A DNA stretch of 64,000 nt from Sedimenticola_A sp040506895 (lineage in GTDB: Bacteria; Pseudomonadota; Gammaproteobacteria; Chromatiales; Chromatiaceae): the NCBI GenBank assembly GCA_040506895.1, contig JBEVVY010000001.1, positions 2,589,116-2,653,115 of the forward strand. Reading direction: 5' to 3'. Numbering within the stretch: position 1 is the stretch's first letter; each line of letters begins with the position of its first letter. Below the pieces are notes generated by a model. That model worked only from the letters and a program-made list of their open reading frames with translations. It had not been told where the DNA came from and searched no databases. Positions 17,344 to 24,848 of the stretch are shown piece after piece. The position numbers and the translations under genes are program-made.

Positions 17344-17641
17344 TTATACAATCCGTGTTTTCTCAAAAACTGCTGATTTCTCTGTTCCGTTCCATGCATA
17401 AGAAAGATGCGCTCCCTGTACGGGGAGCCGGGGGGGGGGGGAGTGCGGCGATACATTCACCACCCGGATGGCGAACGGATCGATATACCAGACCCCATGA
17501 GCCCCTTGCTTTCATATCGCTTCCGAAGGCTTGAGATGGGCTCCAGTCGTCAGGATCGTGTAGGTATTCATAGATGCCATCGCGGATATCATGCATCGGC
17601 TTCTCAACCTGCCCGATTAAGTAGATACAGGTTTGTCTTGA
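17344..17641 (-). pseudogene. RES-domain toxin remnant (Xre-RES type), truncated and frameshifted
   Basis: The minus-strand frame from 17641 reads CIYLIGQVEKPMHDIRDGIY, then HDPDDWSPSQAFG, GLVYRSVRHPGGECIAAL: the conserved C-terminal half of RES domains (DPDDYxxSQA, GIVYPSVRxPGGEC). At the C12 tract (17430-17441) the frame is lost; the next frame continues RLPVQGAHLSYAWNGTE and stops at 17344. This is a clear RES ending, so one base fewer (C11) would restore it. The N-terminal half is missing (an in-frame stop lies at 17642-17644). RES toxins degrade NAD+; no Xre antitoxin gene is visible. Confidence 0.8.
17430..17441. repeat. Homopolymer tract of 12 G
   Basis: Twelve consecutive G on the plus strand sit inside the RES remnant, exactly at the point where its reading frame is broken. 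Such tracts slip easily in replication and in sequencing, so the length may vary between cells or be a read error. Confidence 0.9.
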
Positions 17642-17779
17642 TTAACTGAATTATTCGCGCCATTTTTCACTAGATTAGTTGCCTGAATAGCCTTCATAAT
17701 CGTGCCATGCCACGAATAGTCTATTTATTCGCGACAATATAATATACAGATTGGCCTAATTAAGGGCTATAATCAGGAC

Positions 17780-18928
17780 ATGTGGATCTGGCAACACGAA
17801 AACTGGCCCAACTACAGCTATGATGAGGAGCGCTTTTCAGAGCGCGCCAGGGATTTTTTCTCTAAGTCTGAGCGTTTATCCGGGCGGATTGAAGCACTTC
17901 CGTCAACCTATCGGGCGGACGCCATTGTCGATTTGATGCTGTCGGAGGCGATTACCACCAGCGCCATCGAGGGTGAGTATCTGGACCGCGCCTCAGTGCG
18001 CTCGTCTCTGATGTCGCTTATTGGTGTAGAGACCTCTTTTCAAAGCGACGATCTGAAGGCTGAGGGAGCAGCCACATTGATGGTAGATGTCAGAAGGCAC
18101 TGGAATCAGCCGTTATCCCATGAATTGCTAGGGCAATGGCAGAGCTGTGTTATTGCCGATCAGGTCACAAGTTCAATAATGCGGGGTGCCTACCGCAATT
18201 CTCCAGATATGATGCAGATCATCAGTCAGCGGGGCTACAAGATCGACGTCCACTATGAGGCGCCTCCCGCAGAGCGGGTGCCCGAAGAGATGGCACGGTT
18301 TATCGAGTGGTACAACGACACCAGCCCAATAACCGGCGATGGATCTTTGCCTGGTCCAATCAGGGCAGGGCTGGCACACGTCTGGTTTGAGAATATTCAT
18401 CCATTTGATGATGGCAACGGTCGAGTAGGTCGGGCCATTGCAGACCATGCGCTTTCGCAGTCATTGGGTTATCCCACGCTGGCCTGTCTGGCTACCGCGA
18501 TTGAGAGCACAAAGAAAACTTACTATGCCGAGCTTGAAGATATAGGGCGTGGCAAAGCTGACCTCAACTCTTGGATGGAGTATTTCATTGATGCTGTGAG
18601 CAGAGCCCAGGATATTGCGAAGGGAGAGGTTGATTTTGTTCTAGGAAAAACCCGCTTTTACGACAAGTTCGCTGGTCAGCTGAACGAGCGCCAGGCGAAG
18701 GTTGTAGCGCGTGTATTCGAAGAGGGCAGAAAGGGTTTCGAGGGCGGCATATCGACGAGAAAGTATGTTGCCATCGCCAAATGCCCGAGCCGTACCGCAA
18801 GCAGAGACTTGGCAAACCTATTGGAGAAGGGGGCTATTGAGCAGCTTCCTGGTAGTGGCCGTAGCACCCGCTATGAACTTGCAGTCGTCGAGACGGCTGC
18901 TATCCCCGGATGGGACCAAGTCACCTAA
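17780..18928 (+). CDS. Fic family protein with N-terminal DUF4172 domain
   Basis: The product is 382 residues. MWIWQHENWPNYSYDEE begins a DUF4172 domain. An autoinhibitory-helix motif (T60-S-A-I-E64-G65) is placed N-terminal, as in class II Fic proteins. The Fic active site H207-PFDDGNGRVG-R218 matches HPFxxGNGRxxR fully, so AMP (or other NMP) transfer to a target protein hydroxyl is predicted. The C-terminal ~80 residues look like a winged helix (STRKYVAIAKCPSRTASRDLANLLEKGAI). AGGAC lies just before the ATG. The gene is more AT-rich than the flanking core genes and sits within the xerC-end island; its target is unknown. Confidence 0.94.
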   Translation: MWIWQHENWPNYSYDEERFSERARDFFSKSERLSGRIEALPSTYRADAIVDLMLSEAITTSAIEGEYLDRASVRSSLMSLIGVETSFQSDDLKAEGAATLMVDVRRHWNQPLSHELLGQWQSCVIADQVTSSIMRGAYRNSPDMMQIISQRGYKIDVHYEAPPAERVPEEMARFIEWYNDTSPITGDGSLPGPIRAGLAHVWFENIHPFDDGNGRVGRAIADHALSQSLGYPTLACLATAIESTKKTYYAELEDIGRGKADLNSWMEYFIDAVSRAQDIAKGEVDFVLGKTRFYDKFAGQLNERQAKVVARVFEEGRKGFEGGISTRKYVAIAKCPSRTASRDLANLLEKGAIEQLPGSGRSTRYELAVVETAAIPGWDQVT

Positions 18929-18961
18929 ATAGCTAACTGGGGGAGGTTCATATCCCCCCGT

Positions 18962-19011
18962 GCCAGGAAAAGAAATAACCCCTTTCGGGAAGGGGCCACA
19001 AGCCGGTCCGG
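18962..19011 (+). repeat. Right imperfect direct repeat (displaced xerC 3' end, attR-like)
   Basis: This is the second copy of the xerC 3' end plus its downstream region. It lacks one A of the left copy, so no stop appears in the xerC-equivalent frame. It retains an intact terminator hairpin, which suggests it is the ancestral end displaced when the island entered. Confidence 0.75.
18979..18995 (+). terminator. Hairpin, probable original xerC-operon terminator
   Basis: CCCCTT (18979-18984) pairs with AAGGGG (18990-18995) around a TCGGG loop. No long T-run follows. It is now separated from xerC by the Fic/RES island. Confidence 0.5.
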
Positions 19012-19057
19012 AACAGGTATCATCGGTCATATACAGACCATCCCGAGAGGCTTTCCC

Positions 19058-19579
19058 TTGGCCAGCCTGCAGCAGATCAACGTTCAATTCGATCCCCAGG
19101 AGGACCGCCTGCTGCTCAGCGTGCGGGCGGATGACGACAGCGAGATCAGGGCCTGGCTGACCAGGCGCTACTGCCGCCTCCTGCTGGGGATCCTCGGCAA
19201 GCTGGCCAGGGAGGACCAGGCCGCCGCCGACTCCGACGAGGCGAGGCGTGCGATAGAGGCCTTTGAGCGTGACGCCGCGCTGGCCAATGCCGACTTCTCC
19301 ACCAGCTACGACTCCTCCGCGACCTCCCACCCCCTGGGAGAGGAACCGGTACTGGTAACGAAGATCGAGTACCAGCCGGCGGAGAACCAGATGATCATCC
19401 TCTCCCTCGGGCTGCCCGACGGCAGGAATATCAACCTCAACCTCTCCAGGGACCTGCTCTTCGCCCTCATCAAGCTGATCGGTGATGGCAGCATGAAGGC
19501 CGAGTGGGGACTCACCTCGTCTGGGGATGGTGAATCGGGCATGGCCAAGGTGACACCAACAGGGGCCGCGATTCACTGA
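19058..19579 (+). CDS. Conserved hypothetical protein, 173 aa
   Basis: A soluble protein starting with TTG at 19058 seven bases after GAGAGG. It shows two alternating beta/helix segments (LQQINVQFDPQEDRLLLSVR; ILSLGLPDGRNINLNLSRDL) and no catalytic motif or membrane segment. I do not recognise the family. Its high GC and codon use match the core genome, so it probably belonged directly downstream of xerC before the island inserted. Confidence 0.75.
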   Translation: MASLQQINVQFDPQEDRLLLSVRADDDSEIRAWLTRRYCRLLLGILGKLAREDQAAADSDEARRAIEAFERDAALANADFSTSYDSSATSHPLGEEPVLVTKIEYQPAENQMIILSLGLPDGRNINLNLSRDLLFALIKLIGDGSMKAEWGLTSSGDGESGMAKVTPTGAAIH

Positions 19580-19776
19580 AACATCAACAAAAAGCCTCTA
19601 AATGACGCGATTTTCCCTGTAAACCCTCTTATGTAACAGGCAAGCACTCACTTCTCTCCAAATGGATGCCGCCCTACCATTTAGAAGCCAAAATATTTAT
19701 TGATGATTATTTTTTGTGACTTTAGAGACATTTCGGTCCAGGTTAGGACTTTTTCACGACACAAAGAAGTGCCATA

Positions 19777-20808
19777 TCACCCCAGCAGTTTTCTGTAATT
19801 GCTGTAGATCGGGCTACCTTGCGGAAAGTACTCCATGATCGCCGCTGCATAGCGGTCGAACGGGTTGGCGATCCTGCCAATGGCACGCCGTCGCTCAGCG
19901 GCAAGGTCATAGCTGTTGAAGCGGATCGTGAAAGGCACCGGGTAGTCGGTGCCGAACAGCAGCTTGTGATGGACCTGGGTCTGCCCGGAAAGGTGGCGCA
20001 GGGCGCGTGCCCGCAGGGGGGCGAGAATGGCGGAGATATCGCCGTAGAGATTCTCTTCGGATTCCAGCAGCTCCAGCAGCCGGAAGTAGTCCCGGTCGAA
20101 CCAGGCGGGATCCTTCGAAAGGTTCCGCCAGAACGCCCACCGGTGCTCCACCCGGCCCAGGCCCATGTGGGCCGCGATAACCCTGACCCCTGCCTCCAGG
20201 GGCTGGCGCAGCATATCGATCCGCTCGTACTGGGCAAACGAGTCGATACTGTATTCACTGCCGATATGGATGATCAGCGGTAACCCACGCGCCACCAGCT
20301 TTTCGTAGTAGGGTGCGAAGCGTGGATCGTTGAGGTTCACACCCCAGTAGTTCTGCAGGAACTTGGCACCCCGGCATCCCCGCTCCCAATACTCGTCTAT
20401 CCGCTCCAGGGCATCGGGGCGCAACGGATTGATGGAGAAGAAGGGGATGATGCAGTCGGGGTTGTCGGAGGCCACCGCCAGCAGGTCCTCGTTGCTGGCG
20501 CAGACGGTTCTGTCTCGATGCAGCTCCTGCCCGCGGGAGTCGAGCCGGCTGTCGATGCCGAACAGGCAGATCTTCTCCACCTGCTGTGACGCCCGGACCG
20601 AGCCGACCAGGGCGGAAACATAGGCGCCATAGGGGCCCCCGCGGAGGGCCTCCGGGTCGATACCCAGCCCCTTGCCGAAGAGACCCATTGCCAGCCGGTC
20701 GTAGAAGCGGTCGAAACGTACCTGGGGACTGAGCAGGTGGGTATGGATATCGACAGTTTTCAAGACATTTTTCCCCGAAATGGCTCCGCAAAGCCCTGCA
20801 GATTCCAT
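19777..20808 (-). CDS. Amidohydrolase-2 family metal-dependent hydrolase
   Basis: A TIM-barrel hydrolase. The metal-binding motif DIHTH opens the barrel; later histidines lie in LPLIIHIGSEYSID and VIAAHMGLGRVEHRWAFW, and the distal aspartate in LLFGTDYPVPFT. This pattern fits the PF04909 class (decarboxylases and hydrolases such as ACMSD-like enzymes); the substrate is unknown. From the ATG at 20808 it has 343 residues. A TTG at 20763, eight bases after GGGGA, would give 328 residues starting directly at LKTVDIHTH and may be the true start. It is divergent from hslV. Confidence 0.85.
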   Translation of the reverse strand: MESAGLCGAISGKNVLKTVDIHTHLLSPQVRFDRFYDRLAMGLFGKGLGIDPEALRGGPYGAYVSALVGSVRASQQVEKICLFGIDSRLDSRGQELHRDRTVCASNEDLLAVASDNPDCIIPFFSINPLRPDALERIDEYWERGCRGAKFLQNYWGVNLNDPRFAPYYEKLVARGLPLIIHIGSEYSIDSFAQYERIDMLRQPLEAGVRVIAAHMGLGRVEHRWAFWRNLSKDPAWFDRDYFRLLELLESEENLYGDISAILAPLRARALRHLSGQTQVHHKLLFGTDYPVPFTIRFNSYDLAAERRRAIGRIANPFDRYAAAIMEYFPQGSPIYSNYRKLLG

Positions 20809-20825
20809 TATCGTTTGATTCCCCC

Positions 20826-20854
20826 CTTGAAATCCCGCTTTTTTTGCACCATTT
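20826..20854 (+). promoter_or_regulatory. Sigma-32 (heat-shock) type promoter for hslVU
   Basis: CTTGAAA at 20826-20832, preceded by a run of C, is separated by 14 bases from CACCATTT at 20847-20854. The E. coli sigma-32 consensus is CTTGAAA, 13-15 bases, CCCCATnT. It lies 48 bases upstream of the hslV GTG. A sigma-70-like TACAAT at 20864-20869 could act as an additional promoter. Confidence 0.7.
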
Positions 20855-20902
20855 GGAATCGGGTACAATAAACCGTTTAAGGCAGTATCGAGGATCCCGC
20901 AC

Positions 20903-21454
20903 GTGGAGCAGATCAGAGGCACGACAATTCTATCCGTCCGACGGGGCGGCAAGGTGGTGATCGGCGGCGACGGCCAGGTCTCTATGGGCAACACCGTGAT
21001 GAAGGGCAATGCCCGCAAGGTGCGCCGCCTCTACAAGAACCAGGTGCTGGCAGGCTTTGCCGGAGCCACCGCCGATGCGTTCACCCTGTTCGAACGTTTC
21101 GAAGCCAAGCTCGAAAAGCACCACGGCCACCTGACCCGTGCCGCGGTGGAGCTGGCAAAAGACTGGCGTACCGACCGCATGCTGCGCCGGCTGGAGGCGC
21201 TGCTGGTGGTGGCCGACAAGGACGCCTCGCTGATCATCACCGGTACCGGCGACGTGATCGAGCCGGAAGAGAGCCTGATGGCGATCGGCTCCGGCGGCCC
21301 CTTCGCCCAGGCGGCGGCCCAGGCCCTGCTGCACAACACCGAACTGAGCGCCCGCGACATCGTCGAAAAGGGCCTCGCCATCGCGGCCGACATCTGTGTC
21401 TACACCAACCACAACCGGGTCATCGAAGAGCTGGACGCGGAAGCTGAAGCGTAA
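20903..21454 (+). CDS. hslV: ATP-dependent protease subunit HslV (ClpQ)
   Basis: This is the proteolytic subunit of the bacterial proteasome-like HslUV complex in the cytoplasm. The product is 183 residues. The catalytic threonine is exposed after removal of a six-residue leader (MEQIRG then TTILSVRRGGKVVIGGDGQV). GSGGPFAQAAAQALL and a conserved C-terminus are present. It starts with GTG at 20903. The downstream hslU is 16 bases away and the pair lies behind a heat-shock-type promoter. Confidence 0.98.
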   Translation: MEQIRGTTILSVRRGGKVVIGGDGQVSMGNTVMKGNARKVRRLYKNQVLAGFAGATADAFTLFERFEAKLEKHHGHLTRAAVELAKDWRTDRMLRRLEALLVVADKDASLIITGTGDVIEPEESLMAIGSGGPFAQAAAQALLHNTELSARDIVEKGLAIAADICVYTNHNRVIEELDAEAEA

Positions 21455-21470
21455 GCGCGCCGGAAAGAAT

Positions 21471-22808
21471 ATGTCTGAAATCACACCCCAAGAGATCGTC
21501 CGCGAGCTGGACAAGCACATCATCGGCCAGGCAGCCGCCAAGCGCGCCGTGGCCATCGCCCTGCGCAACCGTTGGCGCCGGGCCCAGGTCAGCGATGACC
21601 TGCGCAACGAGATCACCCCCAAGAACATCCTGATGATCGGTCCCACCGGCGTGGGCAAGACCGAGATCGCCCGCCGCCTGGCGAAACTGGCGAATGCGCC
21701 GTTCATCAAGATCGAAGCGACAAAATTCACCGAAGTCGGCTATGTTGGCCGCGATGTTGAGTCGATCATCCGCGATCTTGCAGATTCAGCCATGAAAATG
21801 GTGCGTGAGCAGGAGATGGAGAAGCTGAAGGATATCGCCGCGGATGCCGCCGAGGAGCGGGTGCTCGACGCCCTGCTGCCCCGCCCCACCACGCCCAGCT
21901 GGGAGACCGACAGCACCTCCCAGCGTGACGACTCCGCCACCCGTGACAAATTCCGCATCAAGATCCGTAACGGCGAACTGGATGACAAGGAGATCGAGAT
22001 CGAGGTGAGCGGCGCCAGCCTTGGCGTGGAGATCATGGCCCCGCCCGGCATGGAGGAGATGACAAACCAGCTGCAGGGGCTGTTCCAGAACATGGGCAGC
22101 GGCCAGACTCGCAAGCGCAAGATGCGCATAAAGGACGCCCTGAAGATCCTGCAGGATGAAGAGGCGGCCAAGCGCATCAACGACGAGGACCTGAAGATCC
22201 GTGCCCAGGAGATGGTGGAACAGAACGGCATCGTCTTTCTGGACGAGCTGGACAAGGTGGCAAGCCGCTCCGAGTACGGTGGCCCCGATGTCTCCCGGGA
22301 AGGGGTTCAGCGGGACCTGTTACCCCTGGTTGAAGGCTGCACGGTATCGACAAAACAGGGCATGATCAAGACAGATCACATCCTTTTCATAGCATCTGGC
22401 GCATTTCACCTGGCCAAGCCCTCGGACCTGATACCGGAGCTCCAGGGCCGCCTGCCGATCCGCGTGGAGCTGGACGCCCTGACCACAGAGGACTTCACCC
22501 GCATTCTCACCGAACCCGACGCCTCCCTGACCGACCAGTACAAGGCATTGATGGAGACCGAGGGCGTCATGCTGGCATTCACCGATGACGGGATTCGGCG
22601 TATCGCCGAGGTCGCCTGGCAGGTGAACGAGAGCACGGAGAACATCGGTGCACGCCGCCTGCACACCGTGGTCGAACGACTGCTCGAGAGCATCTCCTTC
22701 ACCGCGTCCGACCTGCCCGGCACCGCCGTGACAGTGGACGAGGAGTACGTGAACAACAACCTGAACGAGCTGGTGGCCGACGAGGATCTGAGCCGCTTCA
22801 TCCTGTAA
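21471..22808 (+). CDS. hslU: ATP-dependent protease ATPase subunit HslU (ClpY)
   Basis: An AAA+ unfoldase that feeds substrates to HslV. From the ATG at 21471 (SEITPQEIVRELDKHIIGQ start) it has 445 residues, the usual length. Walker A is GPTGVGKTE (57-65), the pore motif is GYVGRDVES, and Walker B lies in GIVFLDELDK. The intermediate I-domain (about 105-230) is present, and the C-terminus ends in DLSRFIL, as needed for docking into HslV. The in-frame extension upstream overlaps hslV and is not used. Confidence 0.98.
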   Translation: MSEITPQEIVRELDKHIIGQAAAKRAVAIALRNRWRRAQVSDDLRNEITPKNILMIGPTGVGKTEIARRLAKLANAPFIKIEATKFTEVGYVGRDVESIIRDLADSAMKMVREQEMEKLKDIAADAAEERVLDALLPRPTTPSWETDSTSQRDDSATRDKFRIKIRNGELDDKEIEIEVSGASLGVEIMAPPGMEEMTNQLQGLFQNMGSGQTRKRKMRIKDALKILQDEEAAKRINDEDLKIRAQEMVEQNGIVFLDELDKVASRSEYGGPDVSREGVQRDLLPLVEGCTVSTKQGMIKTDHILFIASGAFHLAKPSDLIPELQGRLPIRVELDALTTEDFTRILTEPDASLTDQYKALMETEGVMLAFTDDGIRRIAEVAWQVNESTENIGARRLHTVVERLLESISFTASDLPGTAVTVDEEYVNNNLNELVADEDLSRFIL

Positions 22809-22910
22809 CAGCCGATCCGCCCCGTGGAGCCAACCCCAGGCGATTCATGGCCACTATTGCACCATCGCCGTGCTAACCTGCGGCGAAATTAGAGATTCAA
22901 GGAGTTATTT

Positions 22911-23276
22911 ATGTCCAAGCATGTACCGACAGAACTGAACCTGCACCGCCAGTCGCGGGTGCTGGAGATCTCTTTCGAGGACGGCGCCCATTTCAACCTG
23001 CCCTGCGAATACCTGCGGGTCTTCTCGCCCTCCGCGGAGGTTCAGGGTCACGGCCCGGGCCAGGAGGTGCTCCAGGTCGGCAAGGAGGATGTCAACATCG
23101 AGCAGATCTCCCCGGTGGGCAACTATGCCGTGGCATTTCACTTCGATGATGGCCACAACACCGGCATCTACTCCTGGGACACCCTCTACAGCCTCGGCGC
23201 CAATCACGAGCAGAACTGGAAGAACTACCTGGCCCGCCTGGAAGCCGCCGGCCACAAGCGCAAAGAGTCCAACTGA
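22911..23276 (+). CDS. DUF971 family protein (GBBH-like N-terminal domain)
   Basis: The product is 121 residues matching the stand-alone gamma-butyrobetaine hydroxylase N-terminal-like domain: VLEISFEDGAHFNLPCEYLRVFSPSAEV and later YAVAFHFDDGHNTGIYSWDTL. Stand-alone members occur widely in proteobacteria downstream of hslU; function is not settled, with links to iron-sulfur protein maturation proposed. An AAGGAG site lies just upstream of the ATG. A hairpin follows the gene. Confidence 0.93.
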   Translation: MSKHVPTELNLHRQSRVLEISFEDGAHFNLPCEYLRVFSPSAEVQGHGPGQEVLQVGKEDVNIEQISPVGNYAVAFHFDDGHNTGIYSWDTLYSLGANHEQNWKNYLARLEAAGHKRKESN

Positions 23277-23287
23277 CACCCATCTCG

Positions 23288-23310
23288 AGAGGCGGCCCTG
23301 CCGCCTCTTT
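23288..23310 (+). terminator. Stem-loop terminator after the DUF971 gene
   Basis: AGAGGCGGC (23288-23296) pairs with GCCGCCTCT (23300-23308) around CCT, followed by a short run of T. It lies 11 bases after the stop. Confidence 0.7.
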
Positions 23311-23446
23311 CCTGATCTTCCCGAAATCCACGCCCTCTCCCCTGCCCCAGATCAACTTCCTGGGTCAGAAAATTCGGTCTTTCCAGCCAAACCCTGTAAA
23401 ATCTCCCCAGTTTTGCCCCGGGGCCCCAGTTGAGAGAGTTGAAGTC

Positions 23447-24196
23447 ATGACGGAAGAGAACACCACGCATTTCGGATACCAAAATGTGCGTACGGAAGAG
23501 AAGGCGGGACGCGTCCGCCAGGTCTTCGATTCGGTGGCTACCCGTTACGACCTGATGAACGACCTGATGTCCATGGGCATCCACCGCCTCTGGAAACGCT
23601 TCGCCGTGGAACTGGCGGGTATCCGGCGTGGCCAGAAGGTGCTGGACCTGGCATCGGGAACCGGCGACCTGGCCGCCCGTTTCGCCGGCCTGGTGGGACC
23701 GGAAGGCCTGGTGGTGATGACCGATATCAACGCCGCCATGCTCGACGAGGGGCGCAAGCGCATGGTCGACGAGGGCCTGGTGGGCAACGTGGAGTACTCC
23801 CAGGTCAACGCCGAGAAAATCCCCTTTCCCGACAACACCTTCGACTGCATCACCATCGCCTTCGGTCTGCGCAACGTCACCGACAAGCAGCAGGCACTGA
23901 ACGAGATGCACCGGGTGCTGAAACCCGGCGGCCGGGTACTGGTGCTGGAGTTCTCCCATCCCACCGGCGAGCCACTGAAACAGGTGTACGACATCTACTC
24001 CTTCAAGCTGTTGCCGATGATGGGACGGCTGGTCGCCAACGACGAGGAGAGCTACCGCTACCTGGCCGAATCGATCCGCATGCACCCCGACCAGGAGACC
24101 CTCAAGGGGATGATGGAACAGGCGGGCCTGGAGCGCTGCGACTACCACAACATGACCGGCGGTATCGTGGCGGCCCACCGCGGCTTCAAGCTGTAA
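23447..24196 (+). CDS. ubiE: Ubiquinone/menaquinone biosynthesis C-methyltransferase UbiE
   Basis: The product is 249 residues. It transfers a methyl group from SAM in the quinone pathway. The class I methyltransferase motif I is VLDLASGTGDLAARFA. The UbiE signatures are DSVATRYDLMNDLMSMGIHRLWKRF near the N-terminus and NTFDCITIAFGLRNVTD in the middle. It ends with GGIVAAHRGFKL. ubiJ and ubiB follow, a standard gammaproteobacterial ubiquinone cluster. Confidence 0.98.
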   Translation: MTEENTTHFGYQNVRTEEKAGRVRQVFDSVATRYDLMNDLMSMGIHRLWKRFAVELAGIRRGQKVLDLASGTGDLAARFAGLVGPEGLVVMTDINAAMLDEGRKRMVDEGLVGNVEYSQVNAEKIPFPDNTFDCITIAFGLRNVTDKQQALNEMHRVLKPGGRVLVLEFSHPTGEPLKQVYDIYSFKLLPMMGRLVANDEESYRYLAESIRMHPDQETLKGMMEQAGLERCDYHNMTGGIVAAHRGFKL

Positions 24197-24218
24197 CCGG
24201 CAACACCGCACTGAGATC

Positions 24219-24848
24219 ATGAGCACCTCCGGACTCGCATACGCCACCCTTGAAGAGGCAGTGAACCGCTACCTCGCACTCGACCCTGATGCACAGGCCG
24301 AGATGGCGAAGCTCTATGGCAAGGTGATCGCCTTCGAGCTGGTGGGCCTGGGCCAGACACTCTACCTGGTGCCCGGTCCCAACCGCCTGCAGGTGCTCGC
24401 CCTGTACGAGGATGAAGCGGACTGCACCCTGCGCGGTACACCCCTGGCCCTGAGCCGCATGGGCGACCCCAAGGGGAGTACCGACCAACTGTTCGCCGGC
24501 CAGGTGGAGATCAGTGGCGACACCGAACTGGCCCACCGGTTCGGCAAGATACTCGCCGCCATGGACATCGACTGGGAAGAGCAGCTCTCCCACTACACGG
24601 GCGATATTATCGCCCACGAGGTGGGCAACCTGTTCCGCACCGCCGGCCAGTGGGGCGAGCGCACCATCAGGACCCTCGGCCTGGACCTGCAGGAGTACCT
24701 GCAGGAGGAGATCCGGCTCCTGCCGGTGAAACCCGAGATCGACCATTTTCTGAAGAGTGTGGACACCCTGCGCAACGACGTGGAACGCATGGAGGCACGC
24801 ATCAACCGCCTGAAGAACAACCTGAACAAGAAAGGTGAGAGCAAGTGA
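24219..24848 (+). CDS. ubiJ: Ubiquinone biosynthesis accessory factor UbiJ (SCP2 domain)
   Basis: The product is 209 residues. An SCP2-like lipid-binding domain covers about 12-110 (LGQTLYLVPGPNRLQVLALYEDEADCTLRGTPLAL). A C-terminal helical coiled coil (SVDTLRNDVERMEARINRLKNNL) follows. UbiJ helps organise the ubiquinone-synthesis complex with UbiK. The stop overlaps the ubiB start by four bases. Confidence 0.95.
   Translation: MSTSGLAYATLEEAVNRYLALDPDAQAEMAKLYGKVIAFELVGLGQTLYLVPGPNRLQVLALYEDEADCTLRGTPLALSRMGDPKGSTDQLFAGQVEISGDTELAHRFGKILAAMDIDWEEQLSHYTGDIIAHEVGNLFRTAGQWGERTIRTLGLDLQEYLQEEIRLLPVKPEIDHFLKSVDTLRNDVERMEARINRLKNNLNKKGESK

Larger units (their letters stand above)
17141..18961. 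mobile_element. Small AT-rich genomic island inserted at the xerC 3' end
   Basis: About 1.8 kb between two imperfect direct repeats is visibly richer in A+T than its neighbours. It holds a decayed RES-toxin gene on the minus strand and an intact Fic gene on the plus strand. No integrase, transposase or terminal inverted repeats are visible, so it is either a remnant or was mobilised in trans. Codon use of the Fic gene also differs from the adjacent core genes. I see nothing convincing at 17141-17343 apart from short spurious ORFs; 17642-17779 holds an AT-rich promoter region with TATAAT-like hexamers (17738-17743, 17768-17773). Confidence 0.65.

Noticed and set aside
17407..17649. 80-residue plus-strand ORF across the G tract
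   Set aside because: It is the shadow of the RES remnant, which reads convincingly on the other strand.
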